DNA of 41,968 bases from Caryophanales bacterium UBA2753 (GTDB lineage Bacteria; Bacillota_I; Bacilli_A; RFN20; CAG-826), in contig DEJH01000004.1 of the NCBI GenBank assembly GCA_002353275.1, forward strand, positions 1 through 41,968, given 5' to 3'. The notes beneath the pieces were generated by a model that made no database searches, was not told the origin of the DNA, and was given only the letters and a program-made list of their open reading frames with translations. Both the position numbers and the translations under genes were made by a program. This document shows, piece after piece, positions 31,798 through 40,242 of the stretch; positions within the stretch are counted from its first letter, which is position 1, and the number at the start of each line of letters is the position of its first letter.

Positions 31798-34338
31798 ATG
31801 AAGAAGAAATTCTTATTACCTTTTGTTATTACTTCATTATTATTTGTTAGCTGTTCCCAATCTTCCCCAACTGATAATCCTCCCTCACCAGTAGAGAAGA
31901 TCGTGGTGTCTCTTGAACTTTCAAATAAGAAAATAGATTATTACGTTAACGAAACATTTGTTAAACCAACAGTGACCGCTATATATGAAGATGGTAGTAG
32001 AGATGATGTCTCTTCTTTAGCTTCTTTTAATGGTTATGATTTATCAAGAGAAGGAAATCAAACCGTTCACGTTTCATATAAAAATAAATCCACCTCTTAT
32101 CAAATCGTTGTTTCTTCTCACGGAGGAGGAGATATCAGAGTGTTAGAAAATATCTCCATAGGAGAAGGAAAAACTGAATTCACAGTTAATGATGTATTTG
32201 AACGCCCAGTTGTTTTAGCTATTTACGATAATGGAGATGAAGAAAACGTCTCTATTTCCGCTTCATTTACTGGATATAACATGTCTGTCGCTGGAACTTA
32301 CACAGTTCAAGTTTCCTATGGTGGAAAGAATACTTCCTATCAAATTACAGTCAAAGATAGTCCTTATAAGATTTACTCAGATGATTTAGCGACCACAATC
32401 GGAAAGCAAAATAGTCTTGATGGTTATAGCACTAATCAAGGTGAGTATTTCACTTTCTCTTTTGCAAAAAATGGTGGTAATACCCCTATATCAAGCAAAG
32501 ATAGTGGTGGTTATATCGCTTTATATGACCAAAATAGCATGACTATTACTTCTTTAAGAAATATCGTAGAAGTAAAGTTAACTTTAAAAGATAAGATTAA
32601 TACATTCACAGTTAACGTTGGTCAGGTTGAAGTTAGTAATTCTATTGCTACTTGGGAAGGTGAAAGTAAATCAATCACCTTTACCTCAGTTAATCAAAAT
32701 CGTTTTAACCATATTGAGATTAAATATGTTAATGAAGACAAACCTGAACCAATCATTGGTGAGAAATGCACAATTAAAGAAGTATTAGACATCGCTAGTG
32801 AGATTGAATATCTTCCTAATGACGCTGGATGGTATTGCTCTACTTATACTGTTACTGTCGACATTTTAGCGATTGATGCAATTGATTCAGCAGCCTCATC
32901 CGCTTCTGAAGGATATGATCCTAACGCTAGAGGAAAAATATTAGCAATTGATGATACTGGATATATGCTATTTTCTAGTGGAACAGAAACTTCTCCATCT
33001 TTGTCATTCTTCCAAAAAGTGAAAAAATATCTTAAAAGTGGAACTACAACTTATACCGTTACTGGAAAGATTGCCTTCTTAAATGATGTTGTTGAAGTGA
33101 AAGTAGAAGCTGCTACCTATAAAGAAAATCTAACTTTCTCTCACACAATTGATGATTTTAAAAAGAGAACTATTGATGGTAGTGAAGCTTTTGCTAGTGA
33201 AACACATAACGAAACAGTAAAACTCAATTCCAAAGGATATGGAATTAGAGATGTCGTGGAAATCAAAGGATTAACTTATTTCAATGTCTATAATAAAGAA
33301 GCTGGTAGCTATTTATTCGTCGATCAAAAAGGACAATTAATTCCTGTTTTCTCTGCGTTAAATAAAGATCGTTCTTCTTTAGAAAAAGGAAAATGTTATG
33401 ACATTGTTGGTTTAGAAAGCATGTATAACGGAAGACCTTCGTTTAGAATTCTTTCTATTAAACCTAGTGAACTCACTCCAACTGAATTTGATTTTGAAAA
33501 TTCAACGATTAAATTAGACTCTCTTACCCCAATTTATTCCATTAGTGAGACTTCTAGCCAATATCCATTATCGGAATTTAATCTATATTCCGCGGATGTG
33601 CTTGTTTCTACTTACTACGATGGCTCTAAAGATCGATATACATTTAACACCGATTGCTGGGTTATTAATAATAAATGTACAACTGGAACTAGTAGCACTG
33701 ATTCTGCTAATAAATATTCTCTAGATGTCTTTAATGTTGAAGAAATTGATTATAATCAATCTTTAATTAATTACGTGATTAATGATTGTTCTTCAAAAGA
33801 AGAAGCAGAAGAATATCGTGTGACATTATATTTCACTCTTTCTCGCTTAGAAACGGTTAATCATAAGAATCAATGGAGAGTGAATGTCATTGAAGATTTA
33901 ATCTTCTCTTTAGATTACTATAATGCTTCAGAAGCTAGCATGACTTTTGATACTTCTAAAGCAAGCTGTGAAAGAGAGGATGGAGTGTATCAAACTTGGT
34001 CAAATAGTAATAATTCTTTAGTTGTTTCTAACTCTTCCACTAGTGAAGGAACAATTGAACGAAGAGTGGACTATCTTAAGATTAAAGACGCAACCAAACT
34101 TGTTATTACATTTGATAAAGAAATTATTGGGTTTACCTTATATAAAGGTTCTTATTCATATATAACTGGATTAGGGGATTTAGAAATTGAAGCATATAAA
34201 CAATTCGCTGCTTTCTTTACAGTGAAATTATTAGAGCCTTCAAAAGAAATTGTTATTGATCCAATCTATATTGGTGCGACTGGTAATACTGATTATTTAA
34301 AAGTCACCAGTATCACAGTGAAATATTTAGAGGCTTAA
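31798..34338 (+). CDS. 846-aa surface lipoprotein with Ig-like and OB-like domains
   Basis: The signal peptide ends FVSC (Cys19). Two bacterial Ig-like (Big_3-type) domains span about 30-105 and 115-190 (KPTVTAIYEDGSRDDVS, RPVVLAIYDNGDEENVS; both end with a T-S-Y-Q-I strand). A beta-sandwich similar to those of the 430-aa lipoprotein follows (195-315). Next come two OB-fold-like segments (about 320-440 and 460-560; KILAIDDTGYMLFSSG, YTVTGKIAFLNDVVEV). C-terminal beta-rich modules complete the chain. OB folds of this extracellular type can bind nucleic acid or sugar; that role is a guess. AAGGAG precedes the ATG. It lies 12 bases after cysE and three bases before sdaA. Confidence 0.82.
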   Translation: MKKKFLLPFVITSLLFVSCSQSSPTDNPPSPVEKIVVSLELSNKKIDYYVNETFVKPTVTAIYEDGSRDDVSSLASFNGYDLSREGNQTVHVSYKNKSTSYQIVVSSHGGGDIRVLENISIGEGKTEFTVNDVFERPVVLAIYDNGDEENVSISASFTGYNMSVAGTYTVQVSYGGKNTSYQITVKDSPYKIYSDDLATTIGKQNSLDGYSTNQGEYFTFSFAKNGGNTPISSKDSGGYIALYDQNSMTITSLRNIVEVKLTLKDKINTFTVNVGQVEVSNSIATWEGESKSITFTSVNQNRFNHIEIKYVNEDKPEPIIGEKCTIKEVLDIASEIEYLPNDAGWYCSTYTVTVDILAIDAIDSAASSASEGYDPNARGKILAIDDTGYMLFSSGTETSPSLSFFQKVKKYLKSGTTTYTVTGKIAFLNDVVEVKVEAATYKENLTFSHTIDDFKKRTIDGSEAFASETHNETVKLNSKGYGIRDVVEIKGLTYFNVYNKEAGSYLFVDQKGQLIPVFSALNKDRSSLEKGKCYDIVGLESMYNGRPSFRILSIKPSELTPTEFDFENSTIKLDSLTPIYSISETSSQYPLSEFNLYSADVLVSTYYDGSKDRYTFNTDCWVINNKCTTGTSSTDSANKYSLDVFNVEEIDYNQSLINYVINDCSSKEEAEEYRVTLYFTLSRLETVNHKNQWRVNVIEDLIFSLDYYNASEASMTFDTSKASCEREDGVYQTWSNSNNSLVVSNSSTSEGTIERRVDYLKIKDATKLVITFDKEIIGFTLYKGSYSYITGLGDLEIEAYKQFAAFFTVKLLEPSKEIVIDPIYIGATGNTDYLKVTSITVKYLEA

Positions 34339-34341
34339 TAT

Positions 34342-35541
34342 ATGGGACTACGTTCAATTAAGGAAATTTTTATTGTAGGACATGGACCATCTTCATCTCA
34401 TACGATGGGTCCACATTTTGCCTGTGATTATATTTTAAATAAATATAAAGAGATTAATCATATCAAAGTTACTTTATATGGTTCTTTAGCCTTAACTGGC
34501 AAAGGACACTTAACTGATTACATTATCGATTTGTCACTTAAAAATTATCCTCATGAAATTATTTTTGATAAAGAAACAGTGACTGAACACCCTAATACGA
34601 TGACTTTTGAAATTGACACTCCTGAGGGGGTTAAAGTTGAAGATGTCATCTCTATTGGAGGGGGATCAATTATCACTTCTGACAATCTTAAAAAAACGAA
34701 GAAAAAAGAAATATATCCTCATCAATATATGACCGACATCATGAATTACTGTATCAAAGAAGATATTTCTTTATATGACTATGTTGTCGCTCACGAAGAC
34801 AAAGATATCTATCCATATTTTGAAAATGTTTTAAAAGTGATTGATGAAGCAGTGGATAGAGGACTTAACGCGACTGGCTATCTTCCTGGAAAACTCAAGG
34901 TGAGAAGAAAAGCCAAAGAGATGTATGAATCCATGGAAAAATCCACTCTTGGTGTTAATGATGTAGCGATGAATGTCGCTGTTCATTCTTTTGCGGTTGC
35001 AGAAGAAAATGCTTCTGGAGGAGTAATAGTTACTGCTCCAACTTGTGGTAGTGCAGGAGTGATTCCTGGATGTATCCAATATTTAAGAATGAAACACGTC
35101 AGTGATGAAAACATTATTAAAGGATTAATGGTGGCAGGATTATTTGGCATCATTTGTAAAATGAATGCCTCTGTTAGTGGGGCGGAATGTGGCTGTCAAG
35201 CTGAGATTGGGGTTGCTTGTTCAATGGGAGCAGCAATGATCGCGCACTGTTTTGGTAAAAGTACCGTAGACATCGTTCAAAGCGCAGAGATCGCTCTAGA
35301 ACATTCATTAGGTTTAACTTGTGACCCAGTTGATGGATATGTACAAATTCCATGTATTGAAAGATGTGCTTTATTTGCAATTAAAGCAATTAATGCAGTA
35401 AAATTAGCAGTTATCATCCCAGATGATGACATTCATGTGAGTTATGATGATTCGGTAAAAACGATGTATCAAACCGGAATTGACATGAACGCGAAATATA
35501 AGGAAACCTCTTTAGGTGGACTTGCTGAAATTATTAAATAA
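34342..35541 (+). CDS. sdaA: L-serine dehydratase, iron-sulfur type, single chain
   Basis: This enzyme deaminates serine to pyruvate with a [4Fe-4S] cluster. The 399-aa chain joins the beta domain (1-150: SIKEIFIVGHGPSSSHTMGP, TLYGSLALTGKGHLTD) to the alpha domain (160-399). Cluster and active-site Cys are in VTAPTCGSAGVIPG, ASVSGAECGCQAEIG and LTCDPVDGYVQIPCIERC. The beta domain is shorter than in the E. coli SdaA. It begins three bases after the lipoprotein stop with no ribosome site, implying translational coupling. Together with cysE it places two serine-consuming reactions in one operon. Confidence 0.94.
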   Translation: MGLRSIKEIFIVGHGPSSSHTMGPHFACDYILNKYKEINHIKVTLYGSLALTGKGHLTDYIIDLSLKNYPHEIIFDKETVTEHPNTMTFEIDTPEGVKVEDVISIGGGSIITSDNLKKTKKKEIYPHQYMTDIMNYCIKEDISLYDYVVAHEDKDIYPYFENVLKVIDEAVDRGLNATGYLPGKLKVRRKAKEMYESMEKSTLGVNDVAMNVAVHSFAVAEENASGGVIVTAPTCGSAGVIPGCIQYLRMKHVSDENIIKGLMVAGLFGIICKMNASVSGAECGCQAEIGVACSMGAAMIAHCFGKSTVDIVQSAEIALEHSLGLTCDPVDGYVQIPCIERCALFAIKAINAVKLAVIIPDDDIHVSYDDSVKTMYQTGIDMNAKYKETSLGGLAEIIK

Positions 35542-35556
35542 TAAAGGAGATAGATT

Positions 35557-36927
35557 ATGTATCGAGAGAATGCTTGGAAAAAATATGACTCAAAAAAAGA
35601 AAAAGAAGTCATGACTTTCGCGGAAGGATATAAAGAATTCCTTTCTAGTAGCAAAACCGAAAGACTCGCTGTTAAAGAAGCAGTTAAAAGACTTGAAGCC
35701 AAAGGATTTAAAGATGCCTCTAACTTTAAAAGTGTAAAACCAGGAGATAAAATTTATTTCATTAATAGAAATAAGAATGTCTGCGCTTTCGTCATTGGCG
35801 AAGAAAAGATTAATCAAGGTTTAAGAGTTCTTGGTGCTCATATTGATTCACCAAGAATGGATTTAAAAGAACATCCATTATATGAAAAAAATGAATTCGT
35901 TTTAGCGGATACTCACTATTATGGAGGAATTAAAAAATATCAATGGGTGACTATTCCACTTGCTCTTCATGGAGTGGTTTGTAAACTCGATGGTAGCACT
36001 GTTGAAATCAACATTGGTGAAGATGAAAATGATCCAGTTGTTGGTATTTCTGATTTATTAGTTCACCTCTCTCAAGATCAATTAACTAAACCAGCAGGTA
36101 AAGTAATTGAAGGAGAAGCGCTTGATGTAACTATCGCTAATAAGCCTCTTAAAGAAGCCGAACAAAACGCTGTTAAACAAGCAGTACTTGCTCTTTTGAA
36201 GAAGAAATATGGAATTAGTGAAGAAGATCTCATTACCGCTGAAATCGAAGTGGTTCCAGCAGGTAAAGCTAGAGACTATGGTCTAGATTCTTCAATGGTG
36301 GCAGGTTATGGTCATGATGATAGAAGTTGTGCTTATACTTCCTTAATGGCGTTTTTAGAAGTTGAAAAACCAAAATATACTTCTTGTTGTTTACTCGTTG
36401 ATAAAGAAGAGGTTGGTTCAATCGGTTCTACTGGTGCTCAATCATTATTCTTTGAAAATGTGGTCGCTAAACTTCTTGAACTTTCAGGAGATAAATGTCC
36501 ATTATGGTCTGCTAGAATTGCTTTAGAAAATTCTAAGATGCTTTCTAGTGATGTTTCTGCTGCTTTTGATCCTCTTTTCCCAGGAGTTGCTGATGCTAAT
36601 AACGCCGCTTTCTTCTCCTATGGATTAGTGTTTAATAAATACACTGGTAGTAGAGGTAAGAGTGGTTGTAATGACGCTCACGCTGAATATTATGCTTGGG
36701 TAAGAAGAGCGATGGAAGAAGCTGGTGTTTGCTGGCAAAATGCTGAACTCGGAAAAGTTGACCAAGGTGGTGGAGGAACGATCGCCTACATCATGGGTAA
36801 TATCAATATGAATGTTATTGACGCTGGTATTCCAGTGCTTAATATGCATGCGCCTATGGAAATTGTTTCTAAGGCCGACCTATTCGAAGCTTATAGAGGC
36901 TATATTGCCTTCTTAAGCGCCGAATAA
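35557..36927 (+). CDS. M18 family aminopeptidase
   Basis: This zinc aminopeptidase of 456 aa removes N-terminal residues from peptides in the cytosol. Metal and catalytic blocks of the M18 family are present: RVLGAHIDSPRMDLKEHPLYE, AGYGHDDRSCAYTSLMAFL, LLVDKEEVGSIGSTGAQS (Glu pair), GVADANNAAFFSYGLV and the C-terminal NMHAPMEIVSKADLFEAYRG with the last His ligand. AAAGGAG precedes the ATG by nine bases. It is the last gene of the cysE run and could supply amino acids, including serine, from peptides made by oligopeptidases. A weak terminator follows. Confidence 0.93.
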   Translation: MYRENAWKKYDSKKEKEVMTFAEGYKEFLSSSKTERLAVKEAVKRLEAKGFKDASNFKSVKPGDKIYFINRNKNVCAFVIGEEKINQGLRVLGAHIDSPRMDLKEHPLYEKNEFVLADTHYYGGIKKYQWVTIPLALHGVVCKLDGSTVEINIGEDENDPVVGISDLLVHLSQDQLTKPAGKVIEGEALDVTIANKPLKEAEQNAVKQAVLALLKKKYGISEEDLITAEIEVVPAGKARDYGLDSSMVAGYGHDDRSCAYTSLMAFLEVEKPKYTSCCLLVDKEEVGSIGSTGAQSLFFENVVAKLLELSGDKCPLWSARIALENSKMLSSDVSAAFDPLFPGVADANNAAFFSYGLVFNKYTGSRGKSGCNDAHAEYYAWVRRAMEEAGVCWQNAELGKVDQGGGGTIAYIMGNINMNVIDAGIPVLNMHAPMEIVSKADLFEAYRGYIAFLSAE

Positions 36928-36939
36928 TTTAAAAAAGAT

Positions 36940-36957
36940 AAACCCAAGGTTTTTCTT
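36940..36957 (+). terminator. Weak terminator after the M18 gene
   Basis: AAACC (36940-36944), loop CAA, GGTTT (36948-36952), then T-rich sequence. Confidence 0.5.
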
Positions 36958-36998
36958 TACAAGCTTGAGATATTTTATTACACTATCTCTTGCGACTT

Positions 36999-37075
36999 GG
37001 CGAACGTGGTGAAGTGGTTAACACATCTGGCTGTGAACCAGACACTCGTGAGTTCGATTCTCATCGTTCGCCCCA
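36999..37075 (+). tRNA. tRNA-His (GUG)
   Basis: The 77-nt cloverleaf includes the extra G-1 at 36999 and encoded CCA. Acceptor GCGAACG/CGTTCGC, anticodon stem TCTGG/CCAGA with loop CTGTGAA giving GUG, T-loop TTCGATT. It stands alone and is followed by a strong terminator. Confidence 0.97.
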
Positions 37076-37093
37076 TTCATTGAAAACATGAGG

Positions 37094-37118
37094 AATACGC
37101 GACAAAACGCGTATTTTT
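37094..37118 (+). terminator. Terminator after tRNA-His
   Basis: AATACGCG (37094-37101), loop ACAAAA, CGCGTATT (37108-37115), then T residues. Confidence 0.88.
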
Positions 37119-37143
37119 CTTTATTTATAGCGTTTTTTAATAG

Positions 37144-37263
37144 CAGTTCGAACCATCAAATCTGAATTTGAACTATTTGAAAGAGCAAAATTATATTGAA
37201 AGAGTTGGCTCTAAAAAGGCGGGTTATTGTGGGGTTATTAATAATAAGTTGACCACTTGCTAG
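37144..37263 (+). pseudogene. Remnant of a winged-helix protein C terminus
   Basis: A 39-codon open frame without a start codon sits directly after a TAG (37141-37143). Its centre reads LKEQNYIERVGSKKAGYCGV, which follows the end of the winged-helix domain of AlbA_2/Schlafen-type ATP-binding regulators (pattern L-x-x-x-x-x-I-x-R-V-G-S-x-K-x-G-Y-W). The usual Trp is Cys here. No upstream portion remains between it and tRNA-His, so it looks like the tail of a deleted gene. The short length makes the family call tentative. Confidence 0.4.
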
Positions 37264-37330
37264 GTAACTTTTTATCGCATTTATGTTAAATAAAATATAT
37301 TATTTACACATAGAAATGAGAGGATAAAAC

Positions 37331-38992
37331 ATGAAAAAAATTACACAAATATTAATAAGTTTGTCCTTATTAGGTTTGACTCTTACCGCATGTGGGGCTA
37401 AAGGGGCGCAAGGTGAAACTGGCCCACAAGGCGAACAAGGCGAACAAGGTTTGCCTGGAGTGGACGGCAAAGATGGTTCTTCTTTATTAACTGGACATGG
37501 TGTTCCTTCTAACGAATTAGGAACAATAAAAGATTCATATATCGATTTAGATACATGGGATTTTTATAATAAAACTTCTTCAGGTTGGATTAAACAAGGT
37601 AACATAAAAGGCCAAGATGGAAATAACGGTCAAAACGGACAAGATGGTGTATCAGTTGTTTCTATAGCAAAAACATCATCTGAAGGTAATGTAGATATAT
37701 ACACAATTACTTATTCTAATGGTACGACCTCAACATTTACTGTCACTAATGGTCAAAATGGTGAACAAGGCAATACCGGAGAAGTAGGCCCAGCTGGAAA
37801 AGATGGCACATCAATGCTAACTGGAAGTGGTGTACCTTCTTCCTCTTTAGGTAATGACGGTGACTCATATATCAATTTATCCAATTGTGATTATTATGTT
37901 AAAGAAAATGGTGAATGGGTCTTAAAAGGAAATATCAAAGGTTCTGATGGCAAAAATGGTCAAGACGCTGTTCAATATATTCCTGCTATCTTTAATGACT
38001 ATGATGGATCAATGCTTTATACCTTCTATTACGAAAAAGGTAGTGACATTGTTTATGATGGACCAGAGCCAACTAGAGAAGGATATAAGCAAGATGGCGT
38101 TGTATACGCATATGAATTCACTGGTTGGGATAAATCGTTAGAAAATATCCAAGCTCCAACTATATTTACTGCCCAATATAAATTAGTTAACGTTACAGAT
38201 ATTGCGTTAGGTAAAGTTCCTAATTTTTCTAAAGATGGAAAATCATTAACTTATGGCTTATATCCTCAAACCCACGTTGCTGATGAAGATTTAATATCAA
38301 CTTTGGATGGTTTAGATGATTCTTACAAGCATGAAAATAATTGGTATTTTTATGATGGCACTTATTACGCAAAAGCAACCTCTAGCGTTGATAATAGCCA
38401 ACCAAAATTTAAAAATGGTGAATCTATTGTCAAAAACAAGGAATATTGGTATATATGCGAGCCTATCAAGTGGAATGTATTAAGTGATGAAAATGGTGAT
38501 TATTGCCTACTCTCATCAGCTTTATTAGATGGAAATCATTTCAATGCTTCAACTGCTGAAACTGTGGTTGATGACGTTACAATTTATCCGCACAATTATG
38601 AATATAGTGATATTCGCGAATGGTTAAATGCCTCTTTTTATAGCACTGCTTTTGCGCTAAATCACGATTATGTTCAAACCACAACAATTGATAATAATTT
38701 GCAAGATGAAGTCTTCTTACCAAGTTATCAGGATTATAGCAATAGTAGTTATGGATTTACATCAAACGAATCTAGACGTTGTGAACCAACAGATTATGCA
38801 AGGGCAAGGGGAACATATTGTGTATTAATTAATGAAGTATACTTTGCCTATTATTGGACACGTTCGCCTAATACTACTGCGTATTATAAATTGTTTGCCC
38901 ATGAAGTAGTACCTGATGGTGCTCTAAGCGACGTAAGAGTTGATCTTAATAATCGCGCTGTCCGTCCTGCTATAACAATTAAAATTGCATAG
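37331..38992 (+). CDS. Lipoprotein with collagen-like repeats and a DUF6273-like domain
   Basis: The signal peptide ends LTAC (Cys21). The mature protein opens with nine G-x-y triplets (GAKGAQGETGPQGEQ...). A ~55-residue module then occurs twice, near 48-110 and 150-215 (LLTGHGVPSNELG...GNIKGQDG; MLTGSGVPSSSLG...GNIKGSDG), each followed by more G-x-y sequence. A short InlB-B-like repeat (YEFTGWDKSLENIQAPTIFTAQY) leads to a C-terminal DUF6273-like domain (290-553) with GLYPQTHVAD, EPIKWNVLSDENGDYCLLSS, YSDIREWLNASFY, VFLPSYQDY and YWTRSP. It is a surface protein, possibly a stalked adhesin. It follows tRNA-His and a gene remnant, suggesting an acquired segment. Confidence 0.83.
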   Translation: MKKITQILISLSLLGLTLTACGAKGAQGETGPQGEQGEQGLPGVDGKDGSSLLTGHGVPSNELGTIKDSYIDLDTWDFYNKTSSGWIKQGNIKGQDGNNGQNGQDGVSVVSIAKTSSEGNVDIYTITYSNGTTSTFTVTNGQNGEQGNTGEVGPAGKDGTSMLTGSGVPSSSLGNDGDSYINLSNCDYYVKENGEWVLKGNIKGSDGKNGQDAVQYIPAIFNDYDGSMLYTFYYEKGSDIVYDGPEPTREGYKQDGVVYAYEFTGWDKSLENIQAPTIFTAQYKLVNVTDIALGKVPNFSKDGKSLTYGLYPQTHVADEDLISTLDGLDDSYKHENNWYFYDGTYYAKATSSVDNSQPKFKNGESIVKNKEYWYICEPIKWNVLSDENGDYCLLSSALLDGNHFNASTAETVVDDVTIYPHNYEYSDIREWLNASFYSTAFALNHDYVQTTTIDNNLQDEVFLPSYQDYSNSSYGFTSNESRRCEPTDYARARGTYCVLINEVYFAYYWTRSPNTTAYYKLFAHEVVPDGALSDVRVDLNNRAVRPAITIKIA

Positions 38993-39018
38993 TATATAGA
39001 TAATAATTTAATTCAATT

Positions 39019-39047
39019 GCCACTCTTAGAAATAGGAGTGGCTTTTT
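39019..39047 (+). terminator. Terminator after the collagen-like lipoprotein gene
   Basis: GCCACTC (39019-39025), ten-base loop, GAGTGGC (39036-39042), then five T. Confidence 0.88.
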
Positions 39048-39360
39048 GATGAACATAATTAAGTGGGCCTTTCTGTTAGACGAAACGTTGGCAGTAGCGA
39101 CGATCTATGTTCCAATAATATGTGTGAGTGGAAGTGTGAACATGTATGCATCATTATGTTTTTTAACAATGAATAACCACCTTGGAAGAACGGGTGTGAA
39201 CTTTCTTGATAGGAGATTCCTACAATTGTAGAATGTGTATTGGATGCATATAACCAGATGCTTGGATATTAAAGAGAAATAATATAGGTTATGTGTCATA
39301 GAATACCGATTACACGATAATTAGCAACTGCTGGTTGTCAAATTGCAAAGTGCCGGTTGG
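39048..39360. other. Gene-poor stretch before the XRE gene
   Basis: About 310 bases with no convincing gene. Short frames on both strands lack ribosome sites and match nothing I recognise. The base composition is somewhat less AT-rich than other intergenic DNA here, and the words GTGTGAACATGT (39134) and GTGTGAACTTTC (39193) recur. It may be decayed coding sequence. Confidence 0.4.
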
Positions 39361-39389
39361 TTGTGATTTAAGATAGGAAATTTTACACT
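39361..39389 (+). promoter_or_regulatory. Promoter of the XRE gene
   Basis: TTGTGA (39361-39366), a 17-base spacer, TACACT (39384-39389). Six bases separate the -10 from the ATG at 39396 and there is no ribosome site, so the transcript should be leaderless. Confidence 0.65.
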
Positions 39390-39395
39390 TTAGAT

Positions 39396-40196
39396 ATGAC
39401 TTTAGGTGAGAAGATTCAATTAAGTAGAAAAAAGAAAGGAATGAGCCAGGAAGACTTGGCTAACCTTTTGAATGTCTCTCGTCAAGCTGTCCAAAAATGG
39501 GAAAGTGGTGCATCCACCCCGGAACTTAATAAACTTGTCGAGATGAGTAATACATTTGAAGTTTCTTTAGACTGGTTAGTCAAAGATGTAGAAATCGCAG
39601 AATCTCAAATAGAACATAAAGAAGAAGAAAAACCAGCTGAACCAACAACCCAAAAGAAAACAAGTAACAGTTACATAGTAACGAAGGTATTCTTGATTCT
39701 TGGCATGGTTCTGACACCTATAAGTTTTTCGGCTAACTTTATGAGAATTTTCTCTTATGAAAAGACTGGAGTGATATTCGCTGTCTTGGCCATCCTCTAT
39801 GTTATAGAACTGGTCCTAGGTATACCTACGCTTGGAGCGTTGCAAAAAGGCAAAAACAAGAGAGAAATTGTCGGATACGCAATAATGACCATGTTCTGCT
39901 TGTCGTTTATCGCTGGTATTTTGATGCTCGCTTCAAAAGATCCTTTCCATCCAGATAAGGAAAAATTCAAAAACTACCATATATCAAAATCTGGCTCTAG
40001 CGGATTGGCTTGGTTCGCATTCATAGTTCTCACCATTTTATCAATAGTGGCGATTAGCATCCATGGAACGGTTGCTGACACTAGATTCTTAACTTTATAT
40101 ATGACTCTATTTGTTGAATTTTTACTTATGGCGTTATCGTGTTTGGTGTTTGCTATTTTTCAGACTACAATGCCAAGTAGTGTTAATGATAAATAA
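39396..40196 (+). CDS. Membrane-anchored XRE-family transcriptional regulator
   Basis: The 266-aa protein has an N-terminal Cro/CI helix-turn-helix (residues 1-65: LGEKIQLSRKKKGMSQEDLA, VSRQAVQKWESGASTPEL). A Glu/Lys-rich linker (66-92) is followed by four or five hydrophobic helices between about 95 and 262. This architecture is common in Firmicutes regulators that sense membrane or cell-envelope conditions, but the target and signal are unknown. The gene is less AT-biased at third positions than its neighbours, hinting at transfer. The mRNA appears leaderless. No terminator is visible downstream. Confidence 0.88.
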   Translation: MTLGEKIQLSRKKKGMSQEDLANLLNVSRQAVQKWESGASTPELNKLVEMSNTFEVSLDWLVKDVEIAESQIEHKEEEKPAEPTTQKKTSNSYIVTKVFLILGMVLTPISFSANFMRIFSYEKTGVIFAVLAILYVIELVLGIPTLGALQKGKNKREIVGYAIMTMFCLSFIAGILMLASKDPFHPDKEKFKNYHISKSGSSGLAWFAFIVLTILSIVAISIHGTVADTRFLTLYMTLFVEFLLMALSCLVFAIFQTTMPSSVNDK

Positions 40197-40229
40197 TCCT
40201 TGTTTTGGTGTTTGTTAAACAATTTTTAA

Positions 40230-40235
40230 TATAAT
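40230..40235 (+). promoter_or_regulatory. -10 box of the YjbR-EVE gene
   Basis: TATAAT ends seven bases before the ATG at 40243 with no ribosome site between, predicting a leaderless message. Candidate -35 elements (TTGGTG at 40205, TTGTTA at 40212) are not ideally spaced. Confidence 0.5.
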
Positions 40236-40242
40236 ATAAATT

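Noticed and set aside
36999..38875. tRNA-His as an integrase attachment site, with CGTTCGCC repeated near 38865
   Set aside because: The repeat is only eight bases, lies within a codon stretch of the lipoprotein, and no integrase gene is present.
39046..39299. Overlapping short frames on both strands (61 and 64 codons)
   Set aside because: They start inside or next to a terminator, lack ribosome sites, and the translations look non-protein-like; kept only as a possible decayed region.
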